A DNA stretch of 64,000 bases. Source: Bin5 sp965220715 (GTDB lineage Bacteria > Chloroflexota > Anaerolineae > Caldilineales > Caldilineaceae). The position numbers were made by a program, and so were the translations under genes. The DNA lies in the NCBI GenBank assembly GCA_965220715.1, contig OZ244843.1, forward strand, positions 5,518,001 through 5,582,000. Direction: 5' to 3'. The notes beneath the pieces are model-generated. The model had not been told where the DNA came from. It worked only from the letters and a program-made list of their open reading frames with translations, and ran no database searches. This document shows, in pieces, positions 9,395 through 18,663 of this stretch (position 1 is the stretch's first letter; each line of letters starts with the position of its first letter).

Positions 9395-10501
9395 TCAGGA
9401 GTCGATTGCCAGGACCGGTTCGCCAAGTGTCTGCCAGCGGGGGGTGGTGCCCAGGCCGGCGGCGGTGGATGCGGCCATGCGGCCGTTGTGGCGCTGCGGC
9501 GCGCCTTCTGCGGTGCTGACGGTGACATAGCTGTTGAAATCGGTGGCGGTAAAGAGGAATTCGGGAGGCGTGCTGTGGGCCAGATGGGCGATGGCGGCGG
9601 TGGTGATGTCTCCGCCCCAGCTGTCTTCGATGGTCATGGCGATGCCGAGGGAAACACAGAGATCACGGGCCTGCCTGGCTTTGGTGAGCCCGCCGAATTT
9701 GCTGATCTTGATATTTACGACGTCCATGGCGTCGTCGCGATGGGCGGTGAGCAGGGCGTCAATACCGTCGATGGTTTCATCGAGGACGAAGGGGTGGGAG
9801 GTGCGGCGGCGGATGGAAAGACAGGACTGGTAGCTGAGACAGGGCTGCTCGATATAGACATCGACGTCCTCGACGCCGCGCACGACACGGGCGGCCTCGT
9901 GGGCAAGCCAGCCGGTGTTGGCATCGGCGATGAGCACGTCTCCGGGGACCAGCACGGCGGCCACTGCCCGAATCCGTTGGATGTCTGTGTCGGCATCGGA
10001 GCCGACCTTGAGCTGAAAGCGGCGATATCCTTCGGCGCGATAGGCGGCGACGGAGTCTGCCATTTCGGCCGGGGAGCGCTGGGAGATGGCCCGGTAGAGG
10101 ACAAAGTCGTCGCCGTAGCGGCCGCCCAGGAGGACACAGACGGGCTGCCCGGCGGCCTGGCCGAGAATGTCCCAGCAGGCGATGTCGATGCCGGATTTTA
10201 CGTAGGCGTGGCCCTTGAGGGCCCGGTCCATATGTTCGTTGAGGATTGCGAGTTGCCGCGGGTCCAGGCCAATGAGGTGGGGCGCCAGCTCGGTGAGGCC
10301 GGTGCGAACGCCGGCGGCGTAGGCGGGCAGATAGAAGGGGCCAAGCGGACAGACTTCGCCGTGGCCGACGAGGCCGGTGTCGGTCTCGACCTGGACGATG
10401 GTGCTGTCGAATACCGACACCGACTTGCCGCCGGACCAGGAGTAGCGGCCTTCGTGCAGAGGCAGATCGACCTGATAGGCGGAAATGCGTTTGATTTTCA
10501 T
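9395..10501 (-). CDS. Mandelate racemase / muconate lactonizing enzyme family protein (enolase superfamily)
   Basis: 368 residues with the two-domain enolase-superfamily layout. An N-terminal capping domain spans about 1-120 and a TIM barrel carries the catalytic residues. Visible candidates are Lys165 in FQLKVG, metal ligands Asp193 (DANTGW), Glu218 (IEQP) and Asp241 (LDET), and Lys265 (NIKISKFGG) on the opposite face. EDSWGGDIT follows. Members abstract a proton alpha to a carboxylate. The RAISQ stretch and the K-V-G motif recall the cis-3-hydroxyproline dehydratase/epimerase subgroup, but sugar-acid dehydratase or dipeptide epimerase activity cannot be excluded. It shares the strand of the upstream transporter, so a joint catabolic role is possible. 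Confidence 0.85.
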   Translation of the reverse strand: MKIKRISAYQVDLPLHEGRYSWSGGKSVSVFDSTIVQVETDTGLVGHGEVCPLGPFYLPAYAAGVRTGLTELAPHLIGLDPRQLAILNEHMDRALKGHAYVKSGIDIACWDILGQAAGQPVCVLLGGRYGDDFVLYRAISQRSPAEMADSVAAYRAEGYRRFQLKVGSDADTDIQRIRAVAAVLVPGDVLIADANTGWLAHEAARVVRGVEDVDVYIEQPCLSYQSCLSIRRRTSHPFVLDETIDGIDALLTAHRDDAMDVVNIKISKFGGLTKARQARDLCVSLGIAMTIEDSWGGDITTAAIAHLAHSTPPEFLFTATDFNSYVTVSTAEGAPQRHNGRMAASTAAGLGTTPRWQTLGEPVLAIDS

Positions 10502-10579
10502 CTTCAGGACTCTCCATTAAATGGTCAGGGCTCGTTGACGGTTTTCTGAACTGAGATTTGCAAGGTCATAGTTTGGTCT

Positions 10580-11790
10580 ATCCACGAAGGGCCGCGGAGA
10601 ACTGCAACGGCAAAACATTTGTCCACGGAGGACACGGAGGGCCGCGGAGAACGGCAACGGCGACTGCAACTTCCTTTTTTCCACGAAGGGCCGCGAAGGA
10701 CCGCGAAGAACGGCAACGGCAACACCTTGGTCCACGGAGGACACGGGGGGGCGCGGAGAACTGCAACGGCGACTGTAACTTCTTTTTGTCCACGAAGGGC
10801 CGCGAAGGACCGCGAAGAACGGCAACGGCAACACATTTGTCCGCGGAGGACACGGGGGGGCGCGGAGAATTGCAACGGCGACTGCAACTTCTTTTTGTCC
10901 ACGAAGGGCCACGAAGGAACACGAAGAACGGCAACGGCAACACATTTGTCCGCGGAGGACACGGAGGGCCGCGGAGAACGGCAACGGCGACTGCAACTTC
11001 CTTTTGTCCACGAAGGGCCGCGAAGGACCGCGAAGAACAGCAACGGCAACACCTTTGTCCGCGGAGGACACGGAGGGCCGCGGAGAACTGCAACGGCGAC
11101 TGTAACTTCTTTTTGTCCACGAAGGGCCACGAAGGAACACGAAGAACGGCAACGGCAACACCTTTGTCCGCGGAGGACACGGAGGGCCGCGGAGAACGGC
11201 AACGGCGACTGCAACGTCCTTTTGTCCGCGAAGGGCCGCGAAGGACCGCGAAGAACGGCAACGGCAACACATTTGTCCGCGGAGGACACGGGGGGGCGCG
11301 GAGAACTGCAACGGCGACTGCAACTTCCTTTTGTCCACGAAGGGCCACGAAGGAACACAAAGAACGGCAACGGCAACACCTTTGTCCGCGGAGGACACGG
11401 GGGGGCGCGGAGAATTGCAACGGCGACTGCAACTTCTTTTTGTCCACGAAGGGCCACGAAGGAACACGAAGAACGGCAACGGCAACACATTTGTCCGCGG
11501 AGGACACGGAGGGCCGCGGAGAACGGCAACGGCGACTGCAACTTCCTTTTGTCCACGAAGGGCCGCGAAGGACCGCGAAGAACGGCAACGGCAACACATT
11601 TGTCCACGGAGGACACGGAGGGCCGCGGAGAACGGCAACGGCGACTGCAACTTCCTTTTGTCCACGAAGGGCCACGAAGGAACACGAAGAACGGCAACGG
11701 CAACACATTTGTCCGCGGAGGGCACGGGGGGGCGCGGAGAACTGCAACGGCGACTGTAACTTCCTTTTGTCCACGAAGGGCCGCGAAGAA
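10580..11790. repeat. 109-bp tandem repeat array, about 11 copies
   Basis: Marker sites (GTCCACGAAGG or GTCCGCGAAGG) recur at 10788, 10897, 11006, 11115 and 11224, exactly 109 bp apart. Each unit alternates CCACGAAGGGCCGCGAAGGA with CCGCGGAGGACACGGAGG, separated by AACGGCAACGGCAAC. Units differ by scattered point changes (CCACGAAGGAACACG versus CCGCGAAGGACCGCG). Since 109 is 1 modulo 3 and the unit lacks stops in several frames, it creates 390-455-residue open frames on both strands; these are not treated as genes. A flank at about 11790-11870 is shared with the second array at 60652-61617. The remaining 11871-12212 shows no gene. Confidence 0.93.
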
Positions 11791-12212
11791 CGTTTTTTGT
11801 GGTCGATGTGGATGATGGTTGTCGATTATGAGAATCAGTTGAGAAACGGTCCGATTCTGCCGGCAGGCGTTCTGTTTTTTTCACTTTGTGAGCAGTCTTC
11901 TCCAGATTTCAACGGGACCTGGTGAATTGGCGGTGAGAAGCAGGTTGGAATCGCGCTGCGATGACTGTGCAGGCACCCATTTTTACTGTCTGCTGCGGCG
12001 GGGGTTTGGGCGGGGCGGCGCCCTGGGCAAGGAGGGGTCTCGCCTGCCTGTGGGCTACAGGCATTATGGATAGGGCCGGTCTCTGAGGTGAACGCATGTG
12101 ATGCCGGGTCTGGAAATTGGAGGTTGCAGGGTTCTGAGCCAGCTTCTGGGACGGCCCGATTTTATCACATTTCCGTTGTTCGGGCGCAGTTGGGAGAGGG
12201 TACTGATTTAGC

Positions 12213-12584
12213 CGGCTTGCCGCAGGGAAATCGCATCTAAATTCGGACGCTACAATAGCCCACGAAGGGCGCCCACAAGGGGCGCCCCTACCGATTGTCT
12301 TCTCTCGGCGTTTCGCCCTGGGAAGGGCACCCACAAGGGGCGCCCCTACCGATTGTCTTCTCTCGGCGTTTCGCCCTGGGAAGGGCACCCACAAGGGGCG
12401 CCCCTACCGATTGTCTTCTCTCGGCGTTTCGCCCTGGGAAGGGCACCCACAAGGGGTGCCCCTACCGATTGTCTTCTATCGGAGTTTTGTCCTGAGAAGG
12501 GCGCCCACAAGGGGCGCCCCTACCCGATTCAGGCAGCCTCACGAGGTTTTTTCTTATTTGATGCAATTGCCCTGCGGCTTGCCC
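12213..12584. mobile_element. MITE-like element 2: same TIRs, 10-bp flanking repeat, five 58-bp units
   Basis: The body spans 12223-12574 (352 bp). It begins CAGGGAAATCGCATCTAAAT and ends in ATGCAATTGCCCTG, the inverted partner. The flanks CGGCTTGCCG (12213-12222) and CGGCTTGCCC (12575-12584) match at 9 of 10 positions. Unit starts at 12267, 12325, 12383, 12441 and 12499 give exact 58-bp periodicity. The right shoulder CAGGCAGCCTCACGAGG is the same as in element 1. The element ends about 90 bp upstream of the PLP-enzyme start, so its palindromes could be transcribed with that gene's leader. Confidence 0.82.
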
Positions 12585-12663
12585 GCTTCCCACTTGACCA
12601 ATCGACCAAGTTCGGTTACAACTGTACAAACGAATGGGTCAGGCGCCCCTACTTGAAGGGGGC

Positions 12664-13824
12664 ATGACGGCTTCTCCAACTTCGCCCCCGGAAAGGAACC
12701 GACGGTTGATCGCATACTGCCCCAGCAGCCAATTCCGGGTTGCTGCCGAAGAAGCACCCCTGCGATGCCCCCTCAGCGGCGAACCATTGGAATTTCGCGA
12801 TCTGCCCCCCTTTGATCCGGATCTGATCGAAGAGAAGAATCCGGGCCACTGGCGTTATTTGCCGATGTTGCCGGTGGTGGCCGAAGGGCGCGAGCTGTTT
12901 TCTCTGGGGGAGGGTTGGACACCGTTAATCAAGGACAGTTGGTCGGACCAGCCGGTCTACTGGAAGTTTGAAGGGCTGATGCCTTCGGGCAGCTACAAGG
13001 ACCGCGGGGTCAGTGTCATCATCAACTGGCTGGTGGGCCAGGGTGTTCGAACGGTAATGGACGATTCGAGCGGCAATGCCGGGGCCAGCTTGGCCTGCTA
13101 TGCGGCGAGGGCGGGTCTGTTTGCGCGCATTTTTGTGCCGGCGTATGCGCCGCAGCCGAAAAAGGCGCAGATCGCTGTTTACGGGGCGGAGCTGGTCGAG
13201 GTCAGCGGGCCGCGTAATGCAGCCACTCAGGCGGCGGAAGCGTCGCAGACCGACGGCGATGTGGTCTATGCTTCCCATGCGTGGCACCCGGCCTGTTTGC
13301 TGGGTTTCATGACGAACGCTTGGGAGATTTGGGAGCAGCTTGGGGGGAGGGTGCCGGACTGGTTTGTAACCCCGGTTGGATATGGCGGTCTATTCCTGGG
13401 GGCGTGGCGGGGCTTTCAGCACCTGCACCGCAGCGGCGTGATCGAGAAGTTGCCGCGCATGGTTGCGGTCCAGGCGGAGCCGATCACACCGATCTGCGAC
13501 GCCTTTCACGAAGGGCTCAGCGAAGTCGTGCCCCGTCGTCACGTCGCGCCGAGCATTCTGGCCGACGGCATCGCGGTGGAGAGACCGGTGCGGAGCCGCT
13601 CAATTTTGTGGGCGTTGCGGCAGTCGGGCGGCACGGCCATTGTGGTCAACGATGAGGAGATCCTCGAGGCCCAGGATCGTCTGGCCCAGCGCGGGCTTTT
13701 TGTCGAGCCGACCAGTGCAACGGTTGCCGCTGCTCTCACGAGACTGGCTCCCCAACTGAAGCCATCGGATTCGGTGGTTGTAAATCTGACCGGGCTGGGT
13801 CTCAAACGGCTGCCAGCGGTTTAG
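12664..13824 (+). CDS. Threonine-synthase-like PLP-dependent enzyme
   Basis: 386 residues from ATG at 12664; an upstream ATG at 12634 is less likely because it lies in the element's flank. The fold-type II PLP signature is SGSYKDRG, with Lys112 the likely Schiff-base lysine. The phosphate-binding SSGNAGAS and a late GLGLK motif follow. An N-terminal cysteine pair (C19 and C35, roughly CP...CP) resembles the short zinc-ribbon-like start of the bacterial/archaeal threonine synthase group. Threonine synthase makes threonine from O-phosphohomoserine. Paralogues acting on other substrates such as diaminopropionate look similar, so exact activity is open. RNase III follows on the same strand after 345 bp. 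Confidence 0.83.
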   Translation: MTASPTSPPERNRRLIAYCPSSQFRVAAEEAPLRCPLSGEPLEFRDLPPFDPDLIEEKNPGHWRYLPMLPVVAEGRELFSLGEGWTPLIKDSWSDQPVYWKFEGLMPSGSYKDRGVSVIINWLVGQGVRTVMDDSSGNAGASLACYAARAGLFARIFVPAYAPQPKKAQIAVYGAELVEVSGPRNAATQAAEASQTDGDVVYASHAWHPACLLGFMTNAWEIWEQLGGRVPDWFVTPVGYGGLFLGAWRGFQHLHRSGVIEKLPRMVAVQAEPITPICDAFHEGLSEVVPRRHVAPSILADGIAVERPVRSRSILWALRQSGGTAIVVNDEEILEAQDRLAQRGLFVEPTSATVAAALTRLAPQLKPSDSVVVNLTGLGLKRLPAV

Positions 13825-13985
13825 CGCATTTGTAACTATGCCGCTTACATTGTCTGTTTTGACCAGCCCTTCGTCCTTGCCGCCATTCAGGCTATCTGAT
13901 AGCGCATTCGGTTGGGAGCCGCCACGCTGGTTGAGCCGCACGGCTGGGAAAACGGCGAAACGGTGGGTGAGCGATGGTTTTGGAG

Positions 13986-14110
13986 GGGGGCGTTGCGGGG
14001 GCGCAGCCCCTGCACAAGGGAGGGCCGAAGGCCCGACCGCCCATATGCAAGGTGAGAGTATAGAGGATTGAGGAGGGAGTGAAACACCTGCGCTCGCCTG
14101 AGTCCGAGGA
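13986..14110. repeat. REP-like GC-rich repeat, copy 1
   Basis: Begins GGGGGGCGTTGCGG and contains two tight hairpins: GGGGC-GCA-GCCCC and GGGCC-GAA-GGCCC. An AT-richer tail with GTATAGAGGA follows. Near-identical copies occur at 54043-54180 and 57767-58030, each in the leader region of a plus-strand gene (here rnc). A tail-only relative lies at 61700-61790. It accounts for most of the 345-bp gap between the PLP enzyme and rnc. No protein is encoded. Confidence 0.85.
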
Positions 14111-14169
14111 GCGCATTGGCATTGGCTGCGTAGTTACGCGCATTTTCTATGCTGAGGAGGGCATTTGGC

Positions 14170-14958
14170 ATGGAGAACAGGCTTCATAGGCTGAACGAAC
14201 TGGAGGCGGAGGTAGGCGTCCGGTTCAATGATCGCGTCCTGCTGCAACGGGCGTTCGTTCATCGCAGCTATTTGCACGAGGCTGATGCAGAGACCGACCT
14301 TCAGGACAATCAGCGTCTTGAGTTTCTGGGCGACGCGGTGCTGAGCTTCATCGTCAGCGAATTGCTGTTCAGACGCTACCCGGAGCGGCGGGAGGGCGAC
14401 CTGACCAATCTGCGTTCGGCGCTCGTCAAGCGCGAAACGCTTTCCCGCTTCGCCAAAGAGTTGCGACTGGGCGACTATCTGCTTTTGGGACGGGGGGAGG
14501 AGGAAAACGGGGGACGCGGCCGCCACACTACGCTGTGCGATACGTACGAGGCCTTTATCGGCGCTCTCTTCCTGGATCAGGGGACTGCGGCACTGCGCAA
14601 GTTCGTTGAACCGCGTCTGATGGCGGAGATAGACAGCGTGGCCCAGTATGCCCTGACCAAAGACCCGAAGAGCCGCCTGCAGGAATGGTTACAGGCGGCG
14701 AAGGGGCAGACCCCTCGCTACAAGACCGTGCATACCGAAGGACCGGACCATGCCCGACTGTTCACCCGCCAGGTGACGATCGGCAAACAGCCGATTGGCG
14801 TCGGGCAGGGGCAGAGTAAGCAGGAGGCCGAACAGGCCGCGGCAGCGATGGCGCTCTTTCGCCTGGGGCAGACCGTTCCAGGTTATGAAGACAACGGTTT
14901 GGCTAAGGAATACGAGCTGGCGTCTGTGGAGATGGAAGAAAGGGAGGGCGACGAGTGA
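14170..14958 (+). CDS. rnc: Ribonuclease III
   Basis: Cuts double-stranded RNA in rRNA maturation and mRNA/sRNA turnover as a homodimer. Starting at ATG 14170, with GAGGAGG about 11 bp upstream, it has 262 residues. The RNase III signature is RLEFLGDAVL with Glu51 and Asp55; the second acidic pair is Asp124 and Glu127 in DTYEAFIGALFLD. A double-stranded RNA-binding domain occupies about 170-245 (SRLQEWLQA ... GQSKQEAEQAAAAMAL). The slightly earlier ATG at 14149 is in frame but sits on the ribosome-binding site. All catalytic residues are present, so it should be active. Confidence 0.96.
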   Translation: MENRLHRLNELEAEVGVRFNDRVLLQRAFVHRSYLHEADAETDLQDNQRLEFLGDAVLSFIVSELLFRRYPERREGDLTNLRSALVKRETLSRFAKELRLGDYLLLGRGEEENGGRGRHTTLCDTYEAFIGALFLDQGTAALRKFVEPRLMAEIDSVAQYALTKDPKSRLQEWLQAAKGQTPRYKTVHTEGPDHARLFTRQVTIGKQPIGVGQGQSKQEAEQAAAAMALFRLGQTVPGYEDNGLAKEYELASVEMEEREGDE

Positions 14959-15057
14959 GAAGAGTGCGTGTCCTCTCGTCAGCGGCCTGCGCTGTGCCTG
15001 TCGCTAACTCTCGTGCAGAAGTTCCCCTGCTACGACCTCCGCTTCACGCTCTCCCTT

Positions 15058-15912
15058 TCAGGTCGGGCCATAGACCGACGTCTCGACAAGCCGGCGTTTG
15101 TTGCGCACGCGGGCTACGTAGAACAGAGCAATACAGAAAAGTATCGATTGCAGCAGCACAATCGACGCTCCGCTGGAGACATCCACGTAAAAGCTGAGGT
15201 ACATCCCGATCAAGCCGGTCAGCGCGCCCAAGCCGGTTGAGAAGATAATGAGGCGATGAAAGCTGTCGGTCAACAGCCGCACCGTGATCGGGGGAACCAC
15301 CAGCGCGGCTCCGATCATGGTCACGCCCATGATTTGGACAGAGGCGATGATCACGGCCGCAAGGATCAACGCAAACCAGGTCTCGACCCAGAAGGTGGGG
15401 ATGCCGTAGACCTCGGCGACCTCGGTATTGAAAGTAGTGAAAAGCAGTTGCTTGTAGAAGAAGAAAATCATAAACGCCGCCGCGAGGGTGACGAAGATGA
15501 TCACGGCTATATCGGTAGGGGTGACGCCGAGGACATTGCCGAAGAGGGCGGCATCGAACGACTGGGAGAAGCTGCGGTAGCGTGAGATCAGGGCGACACC
15601 CAGGGCGAAACTGGCCGTTGTGACCACACCGATGGCGGCGTCGGCGCTAATTGTTGTTTTGCGTACGGTCTGGTTGATCAGCAGTGCGGCGACAAAGCCC
15701 CACGACACGGCGCCGACGTAGAAGTTGAACTGGAGGATGAAGGCGACCACCGCGCCGCCGAAGACAGCATGGGAGAGACCGTGGCCGATGAAGCTCATGC
15801 CGCGCAGGACGATATAGACGCCGATCAGGGCGCACAGGGCGCCGACGAGGACGGCGGCTAGGGTACCGTTGCGGAAGAACTCATACTGAAAAGGTGCAAA
15901 CAGAACGTCCAT
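15058..15912 (-). CDS. znuB: Zinc/manganese ABC transporter permease (ZnuB/MntB family, ABC-3)
   Basis: 284 residues with about eight membrane helices, the ABC-3 metal-permease pattern. N-terminal GVYIVLRGMSFIGHGLSHAVF is the conserved family stretch, and GVTMIGAALVVPPITVRLL is near the cytoplasmic loop that contacts the ATPase. It ends the operon Fur regulator, receptor, ATPase, permease, and starts 5 bp after the ATPase gene. Zinc is favoured by context (Fur-family gene, His/Asp-rich receptor loop), but manganese or iron cannot be excluded. Confidence 0.92.
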   Translation of the reverse strand: MDVLFAPFQYEFFRNGTLAAVLVGALCALIGVYIVLRGMSFIGHGLSHAVFGGAVVAFILQFNFYVGAVSWGFVAALLINQTVRKTTISADAAIGVVTTASFALGVALISRYRSFSQSFDAALFGNVLGVTPTDIAVIIFVTLAAAFMIFFFYKQLLFTTFNTEVAEVYGIPTFWVETWFALILAAVIIASVQIMGVTMIGAALVVPPITVRLLTDSFHRLIIFSTGLGALTGLIGMYLSFYVDVSSGASIVLLQSILFCIALFYVARVRNKRRLVETSVYGPT

Positions 15913-15917
15913 GGCGG

Positions 15918-16769
15918 TCAGGACTCCTTTGGGGCGGAATCGGGGTTAACAGTTTTCTCGCGGTTGTCATGATTGGGCAATCCCCCCTCCACCGGATCCG
16001 GCAGCACTTCGTGCAGACCGTGGGGATGGGGTTTCTGTTGCACAAAAATCATATCGTCCTGGCGGATGACGATAAAATCACCCTGGTAAGCCTCGCCCAG
16101 AATGGCTTCGGTAAAGATCTCTTTGGGCGGCCCTTGCGCCATGATGCGGCGGTTGAGGCAGACCACCCAGGGTACATGGGCGGCGGCCATATTCAGGTCG
16201 TGCGTCGTCAGCAGGATGGTCATACCCTCCTTGTTGAGCAGGGTCAGCCAGTGGAAGATGCTTTCGGCACTGCGTACATCGACGCCGGTGGTCGGCTCAT
16301 CGAGCACGAGCACCTCCGGGTCGGCGACGAGGGCCCGCGCCAGGAAAACACGCTGCTGCTGACCGCCGGAGAGATCGCGGATGTGCCGCTCTGCCAAATG
16401 GCCGATTTCCAGTTGATCCAGGATCTCGCGCGCCCGTTTGCGCTCGCTGCGGCGCGGCCAGGGCCAGATGTTCTGGCGGTGGTCAAGGCCCATCAGCACC
16501 ACCTCCTCAGCGGTGACCGGGAAACTCCAATCCACGGTCTCGATCTGCGGCACATAGGTCAGGCGCAGATCCGGCCGCGCGCGCTGGATCTGTCCCTCAT
16601 TTGGCGTGAGCAGAGTCAGCACGAGTTTCAACAGTGAAGTTTTGCCAGCGCCGCTCGGCCCGACCAGGCCAACGAACTGGCCGGGATGCAGATGCAGATC
16701 GATCTCTTCCAAGACATGGAACGCGCCATAGCCGAAGGCCACGCCCGATAGCTCGATAAGTGGATGCAT
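15918..16769 (-). CDS. znuC: Zinc/manganese ABC transporter ATP-binding protein (ZnuC/MntA family)
   Basis: 283 residues. Walker A is GLVGPSGAGKTS, the signature LSGGQQQRVFLARAL and Walker B VLVLDEPTTGVDV; the switch histidine is in LTTHDLN. The C-terminal 50 residues (QKPHPHGLHEVLPDPVEGG) carry several histidines and extend past the usual end of the fold, a possible metal-sensing tail. The 168-bp gap to the upstream receptor contains purine-rich GAGAGAGTGAAGAGGAGAG stretches like those at 4297-4345 and 61700-61735. Confidence 0.92.
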   Translation of the reverse strand: MHPLIELSGVAFGYGAFHVLEEIDLHLHPGQFVGLVGPSGAGKTSLLKLVLTLLTPNEGQIQRARPDLRLTYVPQIETVDWSFPVTAEEVVLMGLDHRQNIWPWPRRSERKRAREILDQLEIGHLAERHIRDLSGGQQQRVFLARALVADPEVLVLDEPTTGVDVRSAESIFHWLTLLNKEGMTILLTTHDLNMAAAHVPWVVCLNRRIMAQGPPKEIFTEAILGEAYQGDFIVIRQDDMIFVQQKPHPHGLHEVLPDPVEGGLPNHDNREKTVNPDSAPKES

Positions 16770-16937
16770 ATACTCTTCCTTAAAAGGAGAGAGTGAAGAG
16801 GAGAGAGAAACCCCTCACAATTCACTACTCTTTACCTACTTCCCGCAGTTAAGGCGCTGCCGCTATCACAGGAGAAGGAGATAGTGAAAAGGAGAGAGAT
16901 TCGCTTCTTGCTTCTTGCTCCTCTTTCTCCTTACTAC

Positions 16938-18005
16938 TTACTGGCTGTCTGGCACGTTACCGACCTCTACTCCATCCATCAGGGAGGGGTCGCCCCCTAG
17001 CGAACTCGCCAACGTTCTCAAGTTCTCCACCATCATACCGATGTAGGTGTGCTCGGGATCACCGGGCTGGCCGGGCAGATCTTCGTCCAGCAGAGTACTC
17101 ACGGTGGCGCCGGTTGCGGACGCGATCTGGTCAATAACGTTTGCGGGGAAGAGCGCGGAGCCAAAAATGGCGGGCACGCCTTCGGCGAGCAACTGCTCGA
17201 TCAGCGCGGCCACCTCTTGCGCAGACGGCTGGGCGGTGTCGGAGGGCTGGATCGCTCCGATTACAGTGTAACCGTAGCGGATGGCAAAGTAGCCGAACGA
17301 GTCGTGATAGGTCAGGAGTCTGCGATTCGATTCAGGAATGGTTGCCGTCGCGGCCTGGATGGCTTCATCGAGGGCCAGGAGGCGGGCTGTATACTCGACA
17401 AAGTTGGCCTCATAGAAGTCTCTGTTGTCCTGATCATGAACTGCCAGGTTGACAAACACGACTTTGGCGTAGCGGATGACGAAGTTCGGATCGAGCAAGA
17501 GGTGGGGATCGGGCTCGTTCTCTTCTTCATCGCCATGGACATCTTCATCGGCGAGGCCATCCTCGTCGTCGTCGTGGCCTTCCTCTTCGGCGTGGCCATG
17601 ATGGTGTTCCTGGCCATAAATGAGTTCATCGGGTCCGGCCACGGCAATAGCCAACTCGATGATTTCAGCCCCTTCCTTCAGATTGGCCTTGGCCAGCTTC
17701 AATGTTGACTCATCCAGATGCATTCCGTTTACGAAGACCAGATCGGCCTGCGCCAGTTTGACGGCATCAGAGGGTCTTGGTTCGAAGGTATGGGGGTCGG
17801 TGCCTGGCGGCAGGATTCCAACGAGATCGATCCGGTCGCCGCCGATATTGTAGACAATGTTTGTAATAGGGGTGAGTGAAGTGACAACGCGCAAACGTTC
17901 CTCCTCGACTGGAGCGTCAGTCGGTCCAGACGCGCCCGGGCCGCAAGCGGCCAGGAGGATCAGCAGTGTCAGAAGCGATGGCAGAATTCGAAGTGAATTA
18001 AGCAT
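16938..18005 (-). CDS. znuA: Metal-binding lipoprotein receptor, ZnuA family (copy 1)
   Basis: 355 residues, lipoprotein signal LLTLLILLAACGPG. Metal ligands expected in cluster A-1 receptors are visible: His in DPHTFEP, His in NGMHLDES, His in LTYHDSFGYF, and the late acidic residue. A flexible His/Asp/Glu-rich loop (EHHHGHAEEEGHDDDEDG, about residues 130-165) is typical of zinc-specific rather than manganese-specific receptors. It follows the Fur-family gene after 50 bp. A second complete paralogue and a truncated third lie just upstream on the same strand. Confidence 0.93.
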   Translation of the reverse strand: MLNSLRILPSLLTLLILLAACGPGASGPTDAPVEEERLRVVTSLTPITNIVYNIGGDRIDLVGILPPGTDPHTFEPRPSDAVKLAQADLVFVNGMHLDESTLKLAKANLKEGAEIIELAIAVAGPDELIYGQEHHHGHAEEEGHDDDEDGLADEDVHGDEEENEPDPHLLLDPNFVIRYAKVVFVNLAVHDQDNRDFYEANFVEYTARLLALDEAIQAATATIPESNRRLLTYHDSFGYFAIRYGYTVIGAIQPSDTAQPSAQEVAALIEQLLAEGVPAIFGSALFPANVIDQIASATGATVSTLLDEDLPGQPGDPEHTYIGMMVENLRTLASSLGGDPSLMDGVEVGNVPDSQ

Positions 18006-18055
18006 CTGCGGGTACCTTTTCGTCAGATTGGCGCGGTGTGACTTTACAAGTTGCG

Positions 18056-18493
18056 TCAGGCGCCGGCAGAGTTACGACAGTCGGTGCAATGCCCAAAGAA
18101 TGAGAGATGACTTACGTCGATCTCAAAATCATATTGGGCTTCCATCGCCCGGCGAAACGACCGCAACACGCTGTGCGGCAACTCAAAAAAGCTGTCGCAA
18201 GAGCGGCAGACCAGATGGTGATGCGGTTCAGGCCCGGCAATCTCGTAGTTAATCCGACCGTCGACCATCTGCACCATTGCCAGGATGCGCTGTTCGGTCA
18301 GAAAGTGCAGTACCCGGTAGACAGTAGCCCGGCTCAGAGTAGGAGCGATGCGGTGTACATGTTCGTAAACCGCTTCCGGGGAAACGTGCTCACCCAGTTG
18401 ACAGACGGCGTCGAGGATAAGCTGGCGTTGGGGCGTCACCCGGTAGCCGGCCTTGCGTAGCTGTCGATTGATTTCTGTCGTATTGTGGCTCAT
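18056..18493 (-). CDS. zur: Fur-family metalloregulator, probably Zur
   Basis: 145 residues from ATG at 18493. The winged helix has TPQRQLILDAV and the recognition region SRATVYRVLHFL. The metal part shows HHHLVCRSCDSFFELP and a second cysteine pair in GHCTDC, the four-cysteine structural zinc site of Fur/Zur proteins. Position directly ahead of znuA-znuC-znuB suggests autoregulated control of zinc uptake. Fur, PerR and Mur cannot be separated by sequence alone; context makes Zur the best choice. An inverted repeat lies 14 bp upstream of the start. Confidence 0.87.
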   Translation of the reverse strand: MSHNTTEINRQLRKAGYRVTPQRQLILDAVCQLGEHVSPEAVYEHVHRIAPTLSRATVYRVLHFLTEQRILAMVQMVDGRINYEIAGPEPHHHLVCRSCDSFFELPHSVLRSFRRAMEAQYDFEIDVSHLSFFGHCTDCRNSAGA

Positions 18494-18506
18494 GACATTT
18501 TTATTT

Positions 18507-18524
18507 GTTGCGAAAAGTTGCAAC
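18507..18524. promoter_or_regulatory. Candidate operator: GTTGC-N8-GCAAC inverted repeat before zur
   Basis: GTTGCGAAAAGTTGCAAC lies 14 bp upstream of the zur start, with a 5-bp perfect dyad and an 8-bp spacer. It is the only clear dyad in the short, AT-richer leader, so it is a plausible autoregulatory site. It does not match a textbook Zur box closely, so this is a positional inference. Confidence 0.35.
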
Positions 18525-18663
18525 AGGTAATATTCTATCGCAATCTGATGGAAGTGTCAACCCTTATTTTCCTACATGAGTAATGTCGCGTCAAAGTCAG
18601 TCTTGCCGACAGCGAGAGCATGGCAAGCTGTCCTCTTGGAGGCGCGGCTACTGCTGAACGGTT

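Noticed and set aside
10517..11925. Several 390-455-residue proteins on both strands within the tandem array
   Set aside because: They are translations of a stop-poor 109-bp repeat, overlap each other in up to five frames and have no domain or ribosome-binding site.
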